Positions 1-12,146 of a stretch of 20,890 nucleotides of DNA are shown here, one piece after another; within the stretch, counting starts at the first letter, position 1, and each line of letters opens with the position of its first letter. A program made the translations under genes and the position numbers. The notes beneath the pieces are model-generated. The model was given only the letters and a program-made list of their open reading frames with translations. It was not told the origin of the DNA and did no database searches. This DNA is from Amoebophrya sp. AT5.2 (Eukaryota; Sar; Dinophyceae; Syndiniales; Amoebophryaceae), in the NCBI GenBank assembly GCA_005223375.1, contig RXOD01004536.1:1-20890 (forward strand), read 5' to 3'.

Positions 1-3000
1 TCGCAACGCAGCCGCTGCGCAGCGCAAACTGAACCGTGAGGCCGAAAAGCACAGGCATGAGTGGGAACTGTTCCAGCAAGTGGAGAACGCTTTTAGCGAT
101 TTTATGATTCAGTTGGGTGAATTGGACCACTACGTGCGCGCAGAGGCTCCGATGCAGCTGCTGCGCGACGCGGAGCGTGCTTTGCTAGCGGCGCTTTTGC
201 GCGGCGGGATTACGAACCCAACCCAGGAGCAAGCGCACATGTCTGAAGAGTACTTGAAGGAGCTGGCCCCCGACGGCGTCGTCGACATGAATCACCCGTC
301 GATAGAAGTACAGGCTTTGATAGAAGGGCAAAACACAGCTGCAGACAATGCACGGGCGAAAGCAATTGCACTGCGCGCGCCGCCAACGACGGGGGCAGAT
401 GGGGATGCAAGCGCTTTACGACCGAAGAAACCCTCGCGCGCAGATGAGACAAAGCTGTGTGCGGACATTTTTACCCAGCTCAACTGGGCCACCACCGACC
501 CACGGGATTACACGCACAGACAGGGAAGAAGCGCCTGGCGGGCTGCTGCAGAATGGCCGGAGAAGATGTTGGAAACGCTCCGCTGCCTCCGCAAGCGACA
601 GACGCAGAAGCGCGCTGTCGTCTTGGGCGGCTTTCAGCTACTTCCCGTTACCAGCGGCGCCAGTTCCGCGCTGCCGACCGTGTTCGTGGAGCGTAAAACT
701 CCATCGACCACAGCCGCACTTTCCCAAGTGCGCCGCACCCATCAGCAGCCGGAGGTTTGGTACGGCGAAGCCAGCTGGAAGACGAAATACCTCACCATTC
801 GCCGGTACGTCTCGTTTTTTCAGGGCCTGGAGTTTTTGTACGAGTTGCAGCAAATCGTGCTATCGGCTATCAATGTCCTCCTGGACGAGCGGCAAGGCCA
901 CGAGAAAAATGCCGACGCGCGCAGGGACACAAAAAAGAATGGCAGGTTAGCAGAGTACCGATTAACCAAAGCCGAAGTAATGAAGCAGAGCTTCGAGGAA
1001 TTCGTAGCTTTCCCGCTTCCGGGTCAGGCGGAGAGAATGAGAGGGTCGTTTCTGGTGTTGCTGCTGGATGCGCTGGAGCGTGCGTACTTCTCTCGCTACT
1101 TCCTGGAGCACTCACGCATGCACGAGGTCGCGTCGATCTTAGACTGGCTGGTCGGGCAAGCGGGTCTGCATGAACCGTTCTTGAGCGCACGCACCTTCCC
1201 GTCCGTGCGCGCCGCCGCGGCTAACGCGCAGGCGACCAACTCGAACGGCGGCTCCTTCGCGTCGAGTCCGAGTCACACAGCGTTCCTACATCTTCTGAAG
1301 CACAGCAGTTCGGAGCTTAAAGAGAGTGCGGACAGACTACGCGCATATCTAAGCAGGCTCGACGCCCACAAGAGGGGGAAGAACAAGGACCACTATCGCG
1401 GCGACTACCGCAACGACGACCGCGTGACGAAGTACCTCATGCCAATCGTCGGCCGACACGGAAAACTACGCTCCTTGAGCGAGCTTCTAGCCGCCCAGGA
1501 TTTCATTGACTGCATCGGCGACTCGCTGGCGAAGCGCTCCCCAACATCCAGTACTATGAATCCGTTCGCGCCTCAACATGGAGGACAACGCGACCCCATG
1601 ACCGCGGAGAAAGCCGGGAACGCGCCGTCGTTATCTTCGAAGTTTTACATGGCCGCGAACTGGATGAAGAAAATGCTATCAGTTCCCTGCAACTACGACA
1701 GTGACTCTTTTTACGGCACGCGGGCGGCGGGTAGCTACGCCTCGATGGGTTGGAGGAGGGTGCTGCAGCTTTTAGCGCGCCTACGGAAGGAGGACGAGGA
1801 AGCGCTGCACACGGGATGCACGGAACTTCAAACACCACCGCCCGGGGAGGAGCGATACGCGTGGGCGATGGGGCCGCCGCCGACGGAAAGTGCTTTATCG
1901 AGAGTGTTCGCCGGACGAGGAAGGCGAAGCGCAAGCGGATCTGGAAATGTAGAAACAGTTACAGTCGATATGCGGCACTCGCAGGAGGGTTTCGCCTTCG
2001 AAGACGTGGATGCTGCGGTTCTAGAAGCGTCTGTGGATACCATTTTGGACCTCGCCAAAATCACGCATCGCGACCACGCAGTGCAGTGCCGCACCGCGGG
2101 TGAGGAATACGCAAGACGCGAGATGATCGAGCATGACGAACATCGAAATGATAATAAGGAGCACGCTGTGCCTGTGCCGGAAAAAGTAGATGCTTCAGTA
2201 GTTCTCGCACAGCAACAGAAGATGGACCTGAACGCAGGCTACAAGAAGTCCAAGTCGGGGCAGTTGCTTGTGCTGCCGAAGCTGGGCGAGTTGGGTCTTT
2301 CCGACACGAAAGACAACAAGGAGTGGCTGGCGAAGCTGTGGGAAGAACAGCTGGAGAAAATGAGCAAGCACATCCTAGAGCGGTGCGCGCTGTCGAAATC
2401 GCAGGTCGGTTTCAAGATCCTCGAAGAACGGTTTCGGGACTGGTTCGTCGGAGCTCTGGAGATCGGGAGAAGATTGCGCGGAAAGCAGACGGAGGTGGTG
2501 GAAGAGAAGCACGAAAGTGTCTGGGCAGAGAAGACCCAATGGGCCGCTGCTCTCAGCCGCGTTATCCGCTTGCCCCTGACCGAGAAGTATTGGGACCTTC
2601 CGGGCAACAAAAACCTCTACGGAAAGGCTGCTGACGGGAAGGATATGCGTGTCCTTTTGCTCGATAAATTAGTTGGGATAATGGATTCTCACGCGTCTCG
2701 GCTTGGTCGACACCTGAGCGTAGTTCCGGACGTCAAGCTGAGCTTGGCTGGCATTGACGATTTGCCGACAACAGCCCAGCAACCGTCCAGCGAATCTCTC
2801 GATAAGCAAATCGGCGACACGCTCCAAAAAGCCGTGCAGGAAGCGCTGGAGAAGCCAACGACGGCCCCGAGAGGTGAGATGGCCACGACCGCGCACGCGC
2901 CGCTCGATAGGTTGATGAGAAACGCGATGATTACGCGCATCCAGCCGGTGGCAACGGACTTCGAGGATGAGGGGAGCGATCTAATCAAAGCCCCGATGGA

Positions 3001-6000
3001 AAAGGTTATCCGGGAATCCATCGACGTTGGTTTTCGTGTGTTCACGGACCGGTTTGTGGAGATGCACACGCGCTACAGCGACGACGAGGCGCGGGAAAAA
3101 TGTTGCGATCGGCTGTTCCGGAAGGCGTATGCGTCTTCTGAAAAAGCGAAAGATGCAGAGGCAAAGCAGCTCGCTGCGGCGGAAAAGGAGTGGGTGACAT
3201 TGTCCGACGCTGCCGAAATCGCCGATCTCGAACTCCGGAAGCAGAACGAGCGCGCGCTGCGCAAAATCGCAGCGCAAGAATCCCGTGACACGTTCGAGAA
3301 CGAGTGGCTGCGAATCGAAACTTTCGTGCAGGATGGAAACACGCTCTTCAACAAGAAGCTGGCTTCCATTCCCGCCATTATCGTTTCTGAGCAGATTGGT
3401 TTGCTCGACGAATTTGTGGCACGCGACGCGCACCCGCGCTTCATGCAGCACCTTCTGCAAGCTTTCTCCGACTACGTGGACAAAAACAGCTACGGCGCAC
3501 CCAGTGCCAGCGTCGTCACCAACATGAGCGCAGCCGCGGGAGGTCCACCAAGTGTCAAAACGCAGGAGCTGAACAAGAAGGAAGAGTTAGTCGAGAGACA
3601 ACTGCGCACAAAACTCCATGACTGGACTGCCCAGGCACTGTACGCGCCGAGCACACGGTTGTGGGCCGGAGCGCGGTCTGCGTTGTTGGCAAAAACCTGG
3701 CCATTCCAGATCGTGTTGGCCCAGTCGCTGAGCGTGGTGTTAAACGTTTCGCGGCCACCGACCATGGACCCAGAAGAAGCGTGGGAGGAATTCGAACAAA
3801 ATGCAAATGGCAATGGAGAAGCACATCAAGCAGTCGTAGCGAAAGCGAAAGCGAAGGCAAAGACCGCGAACAGAAATCCTCTCCACCTCTTTCAGGATAA
3901 GACCGCGCAGTGGGACGGCTTGCTTGCCGATCAAGGCGCGTGGCGCAACGCCATGGCCCGCGAGGCGCACTACGCGGTCGGCGCGAAGATCGACGAACTT
4001 CTGCACACATGGAAAATGGGCCTGCGCGGAGACTTCCTCGAATGTGAAATCCTGGTCCGCACCGCGAACCTAGAGACGTTAATGGACAAGCAGACGTACG
4101 TGGAGGTGCAGAGTGGGGCGGACGGCAACGACGAGTTTGTGTGGACGGAGATCAATGGAGGTTTGGAGAAGGCAACCGAAAGTGTACGAGGCAACACAGA
4201 AAACATTCTGGACATCTTTCGGGCGGTGTCGGCGCAGCAATTAGGTGGTCCACAGACATTCACGAACGCGGTCGAAGGGAAGAGCGGCCCAAAGGCTAAA
4301 CCCGCTGCCGACCAGGACAACGGCAACCTCATGCAGCGAACGCGTACCAAGCTGCGCGAGAAGAAAATCAAGGTCCTGGACATGGGCCAGCGCGCGGTTC
4401 TCGCGATGAAGAAGCGGCTGCAGAGCAAGCACCAGCAGGGCGACAGCGCAAACAAGGCCACCGGCAGAGACGCGCACACCGAGATGGAGATATTGGAGGC
4501 TGTCCGCCTCAAGGCCGAGCACGAGGAAGCGGAGAGAATCGGAAACGATGTGAATCTTCAAGCAGCACGTCTAGAGGAGATCCGAATCGACTACACGAAG
4601 AGATTTGACGACAGCGATCGGAAAAAGACACAGAGCTGCTTCGCCAAGTCCGCGGGACGCGCGGAGAACTTCCTCGAGGCATTTGAAAAACACGTCGCGT
4701 CGTTCTTCCCTGCCGAGGTTATTGCGATGGTGGACCCGCACACTTTGGTTGCCGAAAGACTCGCACAAACCACGCGCGCGCCGCACCGCCTGATGCTGGC
4801 AAAATCTTTGATGGATTATTTGCTCAAGGAGGTGGTGGGCGACGTGTTCGAAAAGTTTGACATCAGAAATGGGCGGAAGCACGGACAAATAAACGGCATC
4901 GTAAATCTGGGCGCATACGCGAATGTGAACGCGATCGAAAGGGAAGCGCCCGCACATGAAAGCATCCAAATGCTGGTGGCGCTGGATGAACTGGAGAAAA
5001 TGGTGCTACCCGTCGCGCACAGGTTCGGCGAGGAGGTGAATGCGAATTTCTTACACACCAGCGCACAAAACAACGGCGCGCTGAGGGCCTCGCCGGTGGT
5101 CATGGGGAAATTGTTGAGGGAGGTTGACATCCACATCCGTGTGGACGAATTAAACGACTCGCTCGACGCAAACGTGTGTGGAAAAACCCGTAGCGAGGAC
5201 CACGTGCCGCAGTTGCCTTGCGAGATGTCCTGGTCCGAGCAAGTGGAGCGCCGCTTTGTCGCGATGCACTACCATTTGGCCCGCATGAAGCACCTGCAAC
5301 TCGTCGTCGCGATAATGAGCCATTTGAGCCGGTCGACGGCGGACTTGTTTTTGCTGGACACGACGAAGCTTGAGCACGTGTATCACGACCAGGTGTTCCC
5401 GTCTTTACTCGTTGGTGTGCAGGGCGATGACGTTGGCAGCGACGGACGCGACAACGCAGCTGAAGCTGATGCGATCATCCGCGCGTTCGCGGCGGTCGAT
5501 GAGGGTAGTTCTTCGCCGAAGCTCTTCGAAGAGGCACACGAGCAGGCAGAGGAGAGGGCGCGGAAGGGGGAGCTCGGGAAGCAGCAGCTGCAACCAATCG
5601 CGGCACAAATGGCGGCGCGACGGGCGCATAAGACGCAGAAGCTTTTGCTGGCCATCCGCCAGCAGCTCCACTGGGTCAGCTCTCGCTTAATCAAGCTGTG
5701 GGAGATCTACAACACGCGCGTGCGGCTGCGCGCCGAGTGGTTGCTGGAACAGAGACTCCGCAATGCAGCCTCAGTCGAGGAGAACTGGGTGGACGTGGAA
5801 GCGTCCGAATCGGTTGTCGACGCCAACGAACAGGAGGAGCTGTTCGCATCGAACTTGGGGCAGAGTAATAGAGACTTGCTGGCCGAGGCCCAGATTGGAC
5901 ACGTGGCGGCGCAGGCGCTGACGCCGTCGAAGACGCTAAAGGCTGGAAAGGCCGTGCAGGTAATCCTGCCGGAGTGGGAAAAATCAGGGAAGCCGAAGGT

Positions 6001-9000
6001 TCTGTTCGACACGCGCGTGACCTGGCCGGCGTACGCAAATTTGGCTGACGAGGAGGCCCTTTCCAGCCGTGTGCGCGAATTAAATAACGATGAGTGGTAT
6101 GCTCACGCACGAGCGGTGCATAGTGAACTTACTGCCAGAGGTCGAGAAACGCAAACGGATCTGTTGGGACCGGTTGCGAACCTTGAAAACAAGCTGCACC
6201 CTGTGCTGCTCGACGGCCAGCGGATGGAAGTCGAGCCAGCAATCGAAAAAGCGGATCAAAACGCCGCTGTGGCCGAGCGACTGCTCGACCAAGCCACGGG
6301 CACGAATTGGAAGCAGCGGAAAGAAGTTCTCAGCAGAGGGTTCCGTGATTATCCAAATCGAGCTCGCCCCCGCGCAATATTCGAGCTACCGTTCGTGGAG
6401 GAACACCACGCCGTGAAGCAGGCGGGGTTGAAAGACCATGGTATGCGGCGGTCGCAGCACAGCAGCGCGCAGCAGGCGGCCATGGCTACGGCGGACATGT
6501 TGCGGCAGCTTGCGGGCCTGTTCGAAGCGACGGAACGAGATGCAACACGATCTGACTTCGTGCAAGCTGTCATTACGCGCGGCGAAGAAGCACTTCGCGA
6601 CTTAGACAACGCATCTACGAAGTACTTCACGCAGAAGAACGGCGGCACGCGCGCGGGCATCGAGCCATTGAATCCTTTACGGAGGAAAAAGCTCGGACTG
6701 CTCGCCGCTGCGGAAAGCGAGGAGGAGCAATCCTCCAGAAACCCCGACGAGTTCAGACCGCACAAACTCGACGAAACGGACGACACCTACGAGGGCGATG
6801 GAAAGCACAACCCGGCGCACGAGTCTGAAACGGACGTCGTGCTCGATCTCGCGGACGCGACGCACACCGCAGCGGCTTCTGCGTTGAGGAGGATCATGCA
6901 AACGCAGAAACTGGCGCAGGGCGTTTTGGCTCACGCGCACTTCGAGCACGCGGAGCAGATGTCGGTTTTTAAGCAAAAGCTGTTCGACGCTAGTGATTCG
7001 CTGGTCACGGTTCTGGAGCGCGCCAAGGTGTGGTTCAATCTGGCAGAAAAGATGTCCGAGTTTCCTCGCTACATGTCGGTCGACCAGCTGCGGTTGAACA
7101 AGGAAACCGGCCGCCTATCCGACGCCGACGCTGCTCGCGCTTGGGAATTCCACCAGCACCGCACAATTTCCATCAGCAAGTTTTTGCGGACGTTGGCGAA
7201 GGGGAGTTCGCAAAAAATCGAGCACACAGTGAAGCGGCTGAAGAAGGTGATCATAAGAAAACGAAAGATCGAACAAGACGGTAATAATACGACGCAAGTG
7301 GGCGGCGAGGAGAGAACCGTTGATTTCGACCACGAGGTGCCGGACGGGTGGAAAATTGTCAGGGACAACATTGTCGTGGAAGAAACAATTGACGCGATCG
7401 CAAAGGCGGACGCAGATGAATACCGGAAGATCGAGCGAGAAAGAATCGACTTCACGGGCCACTTCGGCGACGAAAACGCCGCGCTGCGCCGACACCGCAG
7501 CAGGATCTTGTTCGAGGGCGCCATGGCGCTGAAACTCGCAGCGCGGGGTGTGGACATAAGCGAAGGAAAAGCGAACAACTGGTCCGATTGGATCGGAAAG
7601 GAAGGCAGCGACAAGGTGTTTTTGAATATGCTGAAGGAGGTTGTTTCGGAAGAAAACAAACGACGCATGGTGGAGTTGGAGACGCGGCGGACAAGTAGAC
7701 TTTCCGAGAACAAGCGGCGAAGAAAGCGTGCTCTGGAGGCGATGGCGGCGAACGAGCATTTGCAGGCGGTAGTCGATGTCTCCCAGCTGCGCGAAATGGA
7801 GGGCATGGATGGCGGTCTCTTCAGCCGTTTCGCCTCCCTTGGCGGCTCCTGGCCGACGGAAGCGGTTCTGAACGGCTCATCTCGCCGCGACGCAGCGAAC
7901 AGCTACGCGTACGGCCGCTCTCGTGCGCGCAACGAGCCGGCGGAATACGACAGCGGCTTGTTCAGCGGAATCGACGAAAAGCCATCTTCGGAAACCCGGC
8001 TGCGCAAGGTCTTGACTCCCCGGCACGAAACGAAAAAAATCGTCAAGGAATTGTGGGGAAAAACGCAGGAAAACCTCAAAGACGAGCTGCTGGAATCCGA
8101 CGAGCACCCCGCTTCTGCGCGCGACCCCTGGATGACGGAGAAGGGCATCTGGGTTCGCTACAGGATTGGATCCGGCTTCTCGAAGGTGCGGTACGAGACC
8201 AGCGTCGGAAGCAAATTTCTCATGCGTGCCGCGCGCTGGCTCGAAAACTCTGTCGGCATTCGCTACGCATCAGATTTAGCCGGGGCCATCGGCGCCACAG
8301 ACGATCGGTTCAGCGAGAAGGAACCTTCCGAGCAGAACGAGATGGCGGAACTGATGAAGTCGTGGCTGGACGAGATAGCGAGCTCTGTGGCGAAAAGTGT
8401 TAAAAACGTGGGGGATGAATTCAAGCTGGGCTTAGACGGTCTTGGCAAGGGCCTCCAGCTCCACGCGCGGGCCGGCGACGCTGTCGGCAAGGTCAACCAG
8501 AAAAAGGCTTGGGCGGGGGTCGTGAAGCATGCTGCAAAGGACGCGAAGGATTGGGCCGCGCAGCAGGCAGATCATTTAGACAAGCAGGGCAAGGAGGGGT
8601 TTGGCTCAGCCGATAGAAGTAGTAGCCATCGCATTTATTCTACGCTACCCCCCCCCGAACACGAAGACCACGGAATTTGGGGCTACGTGCATATCAATTT
8701 CCGCCACAATACGAAGAAGCCGAAGGGTCCCGCGGACAAGCGAAAACGTCATTTGGATCAGCTGCTGAAGAAGCCTTTGCGCCAAATGGTTACGGAGCGG
8801 GAGCAGGATCATGTTTCTGTCGGTGAATGCCTGAAGAAAGCGCCGGTTGTGGACGCGGAATACCACTTCGGGTCGAAGTACGAGACATTCAGCCCGAAAT
8901 TCGAATCTGAGATGAAGTTGTACAACGCGCGCGAGAAGCACACAGAGATGCTGACCGAGTGGAAGAAGGAGTTTGGCAGGTATACCAGCGATAAAGACCT

Positions 9001-12000
9001 CAGTGTGGAGGAAGCGAAGGCGGCAAAAGACAGCCCGGGCAAGATGCCACCGGAACTGAGGAATCTGATTGACAAAAAGAACAGAATCGCGGCCTGGAAG
9101 GAAACCTACGTCGACAAGTTCGAGAAGGAGATTGAAGCCCTTGACCAGAGCGAAATCAACGAGGAAGAGTGGGAAGCTCTGCAAACCGGGCTTGAGTTCG
9201 TCGCCTTACTCCATGACGATTCGCACGACACCGAGCGGTACTTGGGAGAAACTGAGTACCAGAAGATGCTGGATGACGAGTGGAAGGCTGAGCAGCAGTG
9301 GCGGACGGACGTGAGAGCGGCATACGGGATGCGGGGATTGGGACGGGAGAAAATGGGGAAGAATAAGAAGTACCACGAATATCGATCTAGCGAGGTGGCA
9401 GGACAAGTAGAGGCGGAAGGAAGACAGAGAGGTGCTGGCCCCATGGACGAGGACGGCGCGCTGCTCGAGGCTCACGGCCATGACGACGACCCCGTACACC
9501 TGGAAAACAAACGCAGGATGGGCAAGCATGAAAGCGAGGGCAACGCCGAGGAGCAAACGAAAACGGACGAAAACCGCAAGAAGAGCATCACGGAGGCGCA
9601 CGATGCCGCCTACAACGCGTCCTACGGCACGCGCGACTGCGCAGACGTTTTGTTTCCAATGGCTTCGCATCCACAATACCGCGAGCTCCGGAGAGCGTAC
9701 CCGGCGACGGATTTGATGCTGCGCGGGAAGAAGATCCTGGCACGTGTTATGGCCGCGGTGATGGAAGCGGAGGAAATGCTGCGGGTGACGGTGCTGCAGC
9801 CGTTGTTTGACTGGATCAAGGAGCAGTTTGTACTGCCAGGCAGTGGAGGCGGAGGTGGGGGAGATGATCATGCGGGGGCCGCGGCTATGTACGCTTTTGA
9901 CACTAGTCCGAGGGTGAAAGACAGCTTTATCCACAAGCTGGAAGAGGCGTTGAAGGTGCCGGAACCGTATTTCGACACGGGGACGGGGACGTTTCAACCG
10001 GTCGCTGCGCCGATCCCCTTCGGGTCGCTTCAAGCGGCGAAGAGCGCCTACAACGATCCGAACGAAAGGAACCTGGAAGCCATTTTCGGCGCCAGCCGCG
10101 GCAACGGGCTTCCCCTCGAGTACGGAAAGGAAAGCGGGAAGACAGGCTCTACCTTCACCATCGAGTACGCCTTTCCAGAATGCACGTTCGGTCGCGCTGG
10201 CGCTGCGGCGGCGCATAGCAGGAGGATCCACTGGAACGCGATTGCGACATCGGTCCCGAGCGCGCCGTACCGCAGCGTCCTGTACCACGTCGAGTACGCC
10301 GGCGCGCTGCGCGATATGCTCGAGCTGTGGAGATTATCGGATAGTGGGCTGCAGGCGCGGAGCCGCTACGAGCTGCTGCCATTCTTCGCCCGCATCTACA
10401 CCAACCTTTGTGCGCCGCTCGCGTCGGTCCTGAAGCGGACGGACCAGCGCGCGTGGCAGAAATGGGACAGCGGAAAGCAAAAGGCGTACAACCTGCTCTT
10501 CTTAGGCCAACGCACGAAGGAACTCGAGGACCCAGCGGATGTGGATCCTTTGGTCGTGCTCGCCTTGCGGGATTACATGGGTTTCGAAGTCGCGCAGAAG
10601 CAGATCTGCCAGCAGCTTGCCGCAACCCACTCCGAGCAACTGATCAAGGTCGAGCTGCAGAGGAAGATGTTCGACGCGCATCGGGTGCAGAAACGGAAGG
10701 GCGCTATGGCGACTCACTTGCTCCTTACCGCATCAGCGATGTCACCAGCCAGAAACAACATCAACGCCCAGATGTCGCGTTTCTCAGCGGACGACAAAAC
10801 CGGAATGACGGGAGCTGCCATTGAGAAAAGAGAGCGGATTGCGTTGAAAACTATGGACCAGCTTGCGCGAATATCGGACAAGGCGATGTATATGCACGCG
10901 GAAGGCGAAGGGACGCCGTTGACTTTCGACCAGTGGATGGGCAACGATAAAGCACAGAACGCGTTCGTTTCGAGGTCGACAAGCGATTTATCCTGGTTCG
11001 ACCGCCGCGTCGGTCCGAAGGTCGCTTCCATCGCGAAATCGATGCAGAATCTACTGACCTACCAGGAGTATGATGGGGCTGCCACGGATCGGAGCCGCGT
11101 GAAATCTGGAAACACGAGAGTCGACCCGGTTTTAGGGCTGCTGAAAGCACCACCTAAAGGCGTAGATCGTGGCGGGTTGTATCTGGCGCAGAACGACGAC
11201 ATTCGAGAATTGCGGGTGACCGACTCTCCAGGTCCTATCGGTGACTACGGCAGCAGCGGAATCCGTCGCGGCACGGGCGAGCACGGCGACATGGACGAAA
11301 ATAACGCAGCCCGCTTAGTGCTCGCAGGATCCCGTAATACCGACCGGTACCTGAACGCGTTTTTCGCGCAAAAGTACGTGTACACGAACATCAAACACCT
11401 CTGGCTGGACGAGGTGGAACGAAACAAAGGCTATGTGAACGTGCCGACTTTGAAGGGTATCAACCACGGAGACTTCGGCGACGACAGCACGCCGGGAGCG
11501 GAACACTTACGGAGCAACCAGGTGAACGACATCGGAGCAGTCGCTTTAAGGGGAGAATTCGAGGAGAAGCTGGAAGAGGTTTGCAGTACTTGCGGCGGTA
11601 AATCGTGCGGGATGAACAAGGGTCAAAGGACCTGCATAGTGCTATCAAAGCCAATTCCGAAGCACTTCGGGGCGGTCCAAAACATTGAGAAATTAAGCTC
11701 GGATGACTACAGCGGGAAGTCGTCTTGCCCTTGCGCGTGCAACGGTGGAGGCGGTGGAGGTGGGAGGCAGATTGTGGGCGGGGCCACATTAAAGCAAAAA
11801 AACACGGCTGCTGGGGGCTTCGGGAAGAACCTCCGTGCGATGGAGGAAGCGGACACGGAAACAGGGTTTCAGGATCACAGCGGCAGCTACTGGAACGCCA
11901 AGTACGAATGTCAGACCAACTGCCTCGTTTGCAGGATGAAGAAGGGAAAGCAGATGTCTGGGGAGATCATGCGGCACAACCTGGAGCAGGGACTGCACAT

Positions 12001-12146
12001 GGCCAATGAGATGCAGATCCAAGGAAACCAAGTCTGGATGGCCCTGCTGCGCGAGTACGCGAACGCGTTAACGCTGCGGCAGACGAACCTACGCGAAGTG
12101 ATGGACCTGATGAACGACGCGGAGGCGAATGAGGTTGAGGAGGAAG
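1..12146 (+). CDS. Exon 1 of the giant gene (4,048 complete codons visible)
   Basis: This is an uninterrupted 12.1 kb reading frame, far beyond chance length, entering from the left edge (codons begin at base 2). Residues are numbered from that codon. It opens in charged helical sequence. Likely coiled-coil stretches rich in K, E, A and R lie near residues 1047-1107 (about nt 3140-3322) and 1445-1546 (about nt 4334-4640). A short AKAKAKAK run is encoded near nt 3838-3861. The basic cluster KRRRKR is at residues 2571-2576 (nt 7712-7729) and could be a nuclear localisation signal. A glycine run lies at nt 9845-9862. A ten-cysteine cluster spans residues 3861-3977 (nt 11582-11932), with a second glycine run from about nt 11744. 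The exon ends GAAG|GTACTTAC, splitting a codon after its first base. No known domain was recognised. Confidence 0.88.

Noticed and set aside
80..82. GTG at 80 as the start of the giant protein
   Set aside because: The same frame is open and protein-like back to base 2, and GTG is not a normal start in a spliced nuclear gene. The true start lies outside the window.
348..950. 200-codon plus-strand frame overlapping exon 1
   Set aside because: It is out of frame with the giant protein and shows the R/S/P bias of a shifted frame.
7069..7806. 245-codon minus-strand open frame
   Set aside because: It is antisense to exon 1, with an S/R/F-rich composition typical of reverse reading of charged helical coding sequence.
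9206..10288. 360-codon minus-strand open frame
   Set aside because: It lies wholly inside exon 1 and reads as an R/P/V/H-rich shadow of a GC-rich coding strand, with no start context or recognisable motif.
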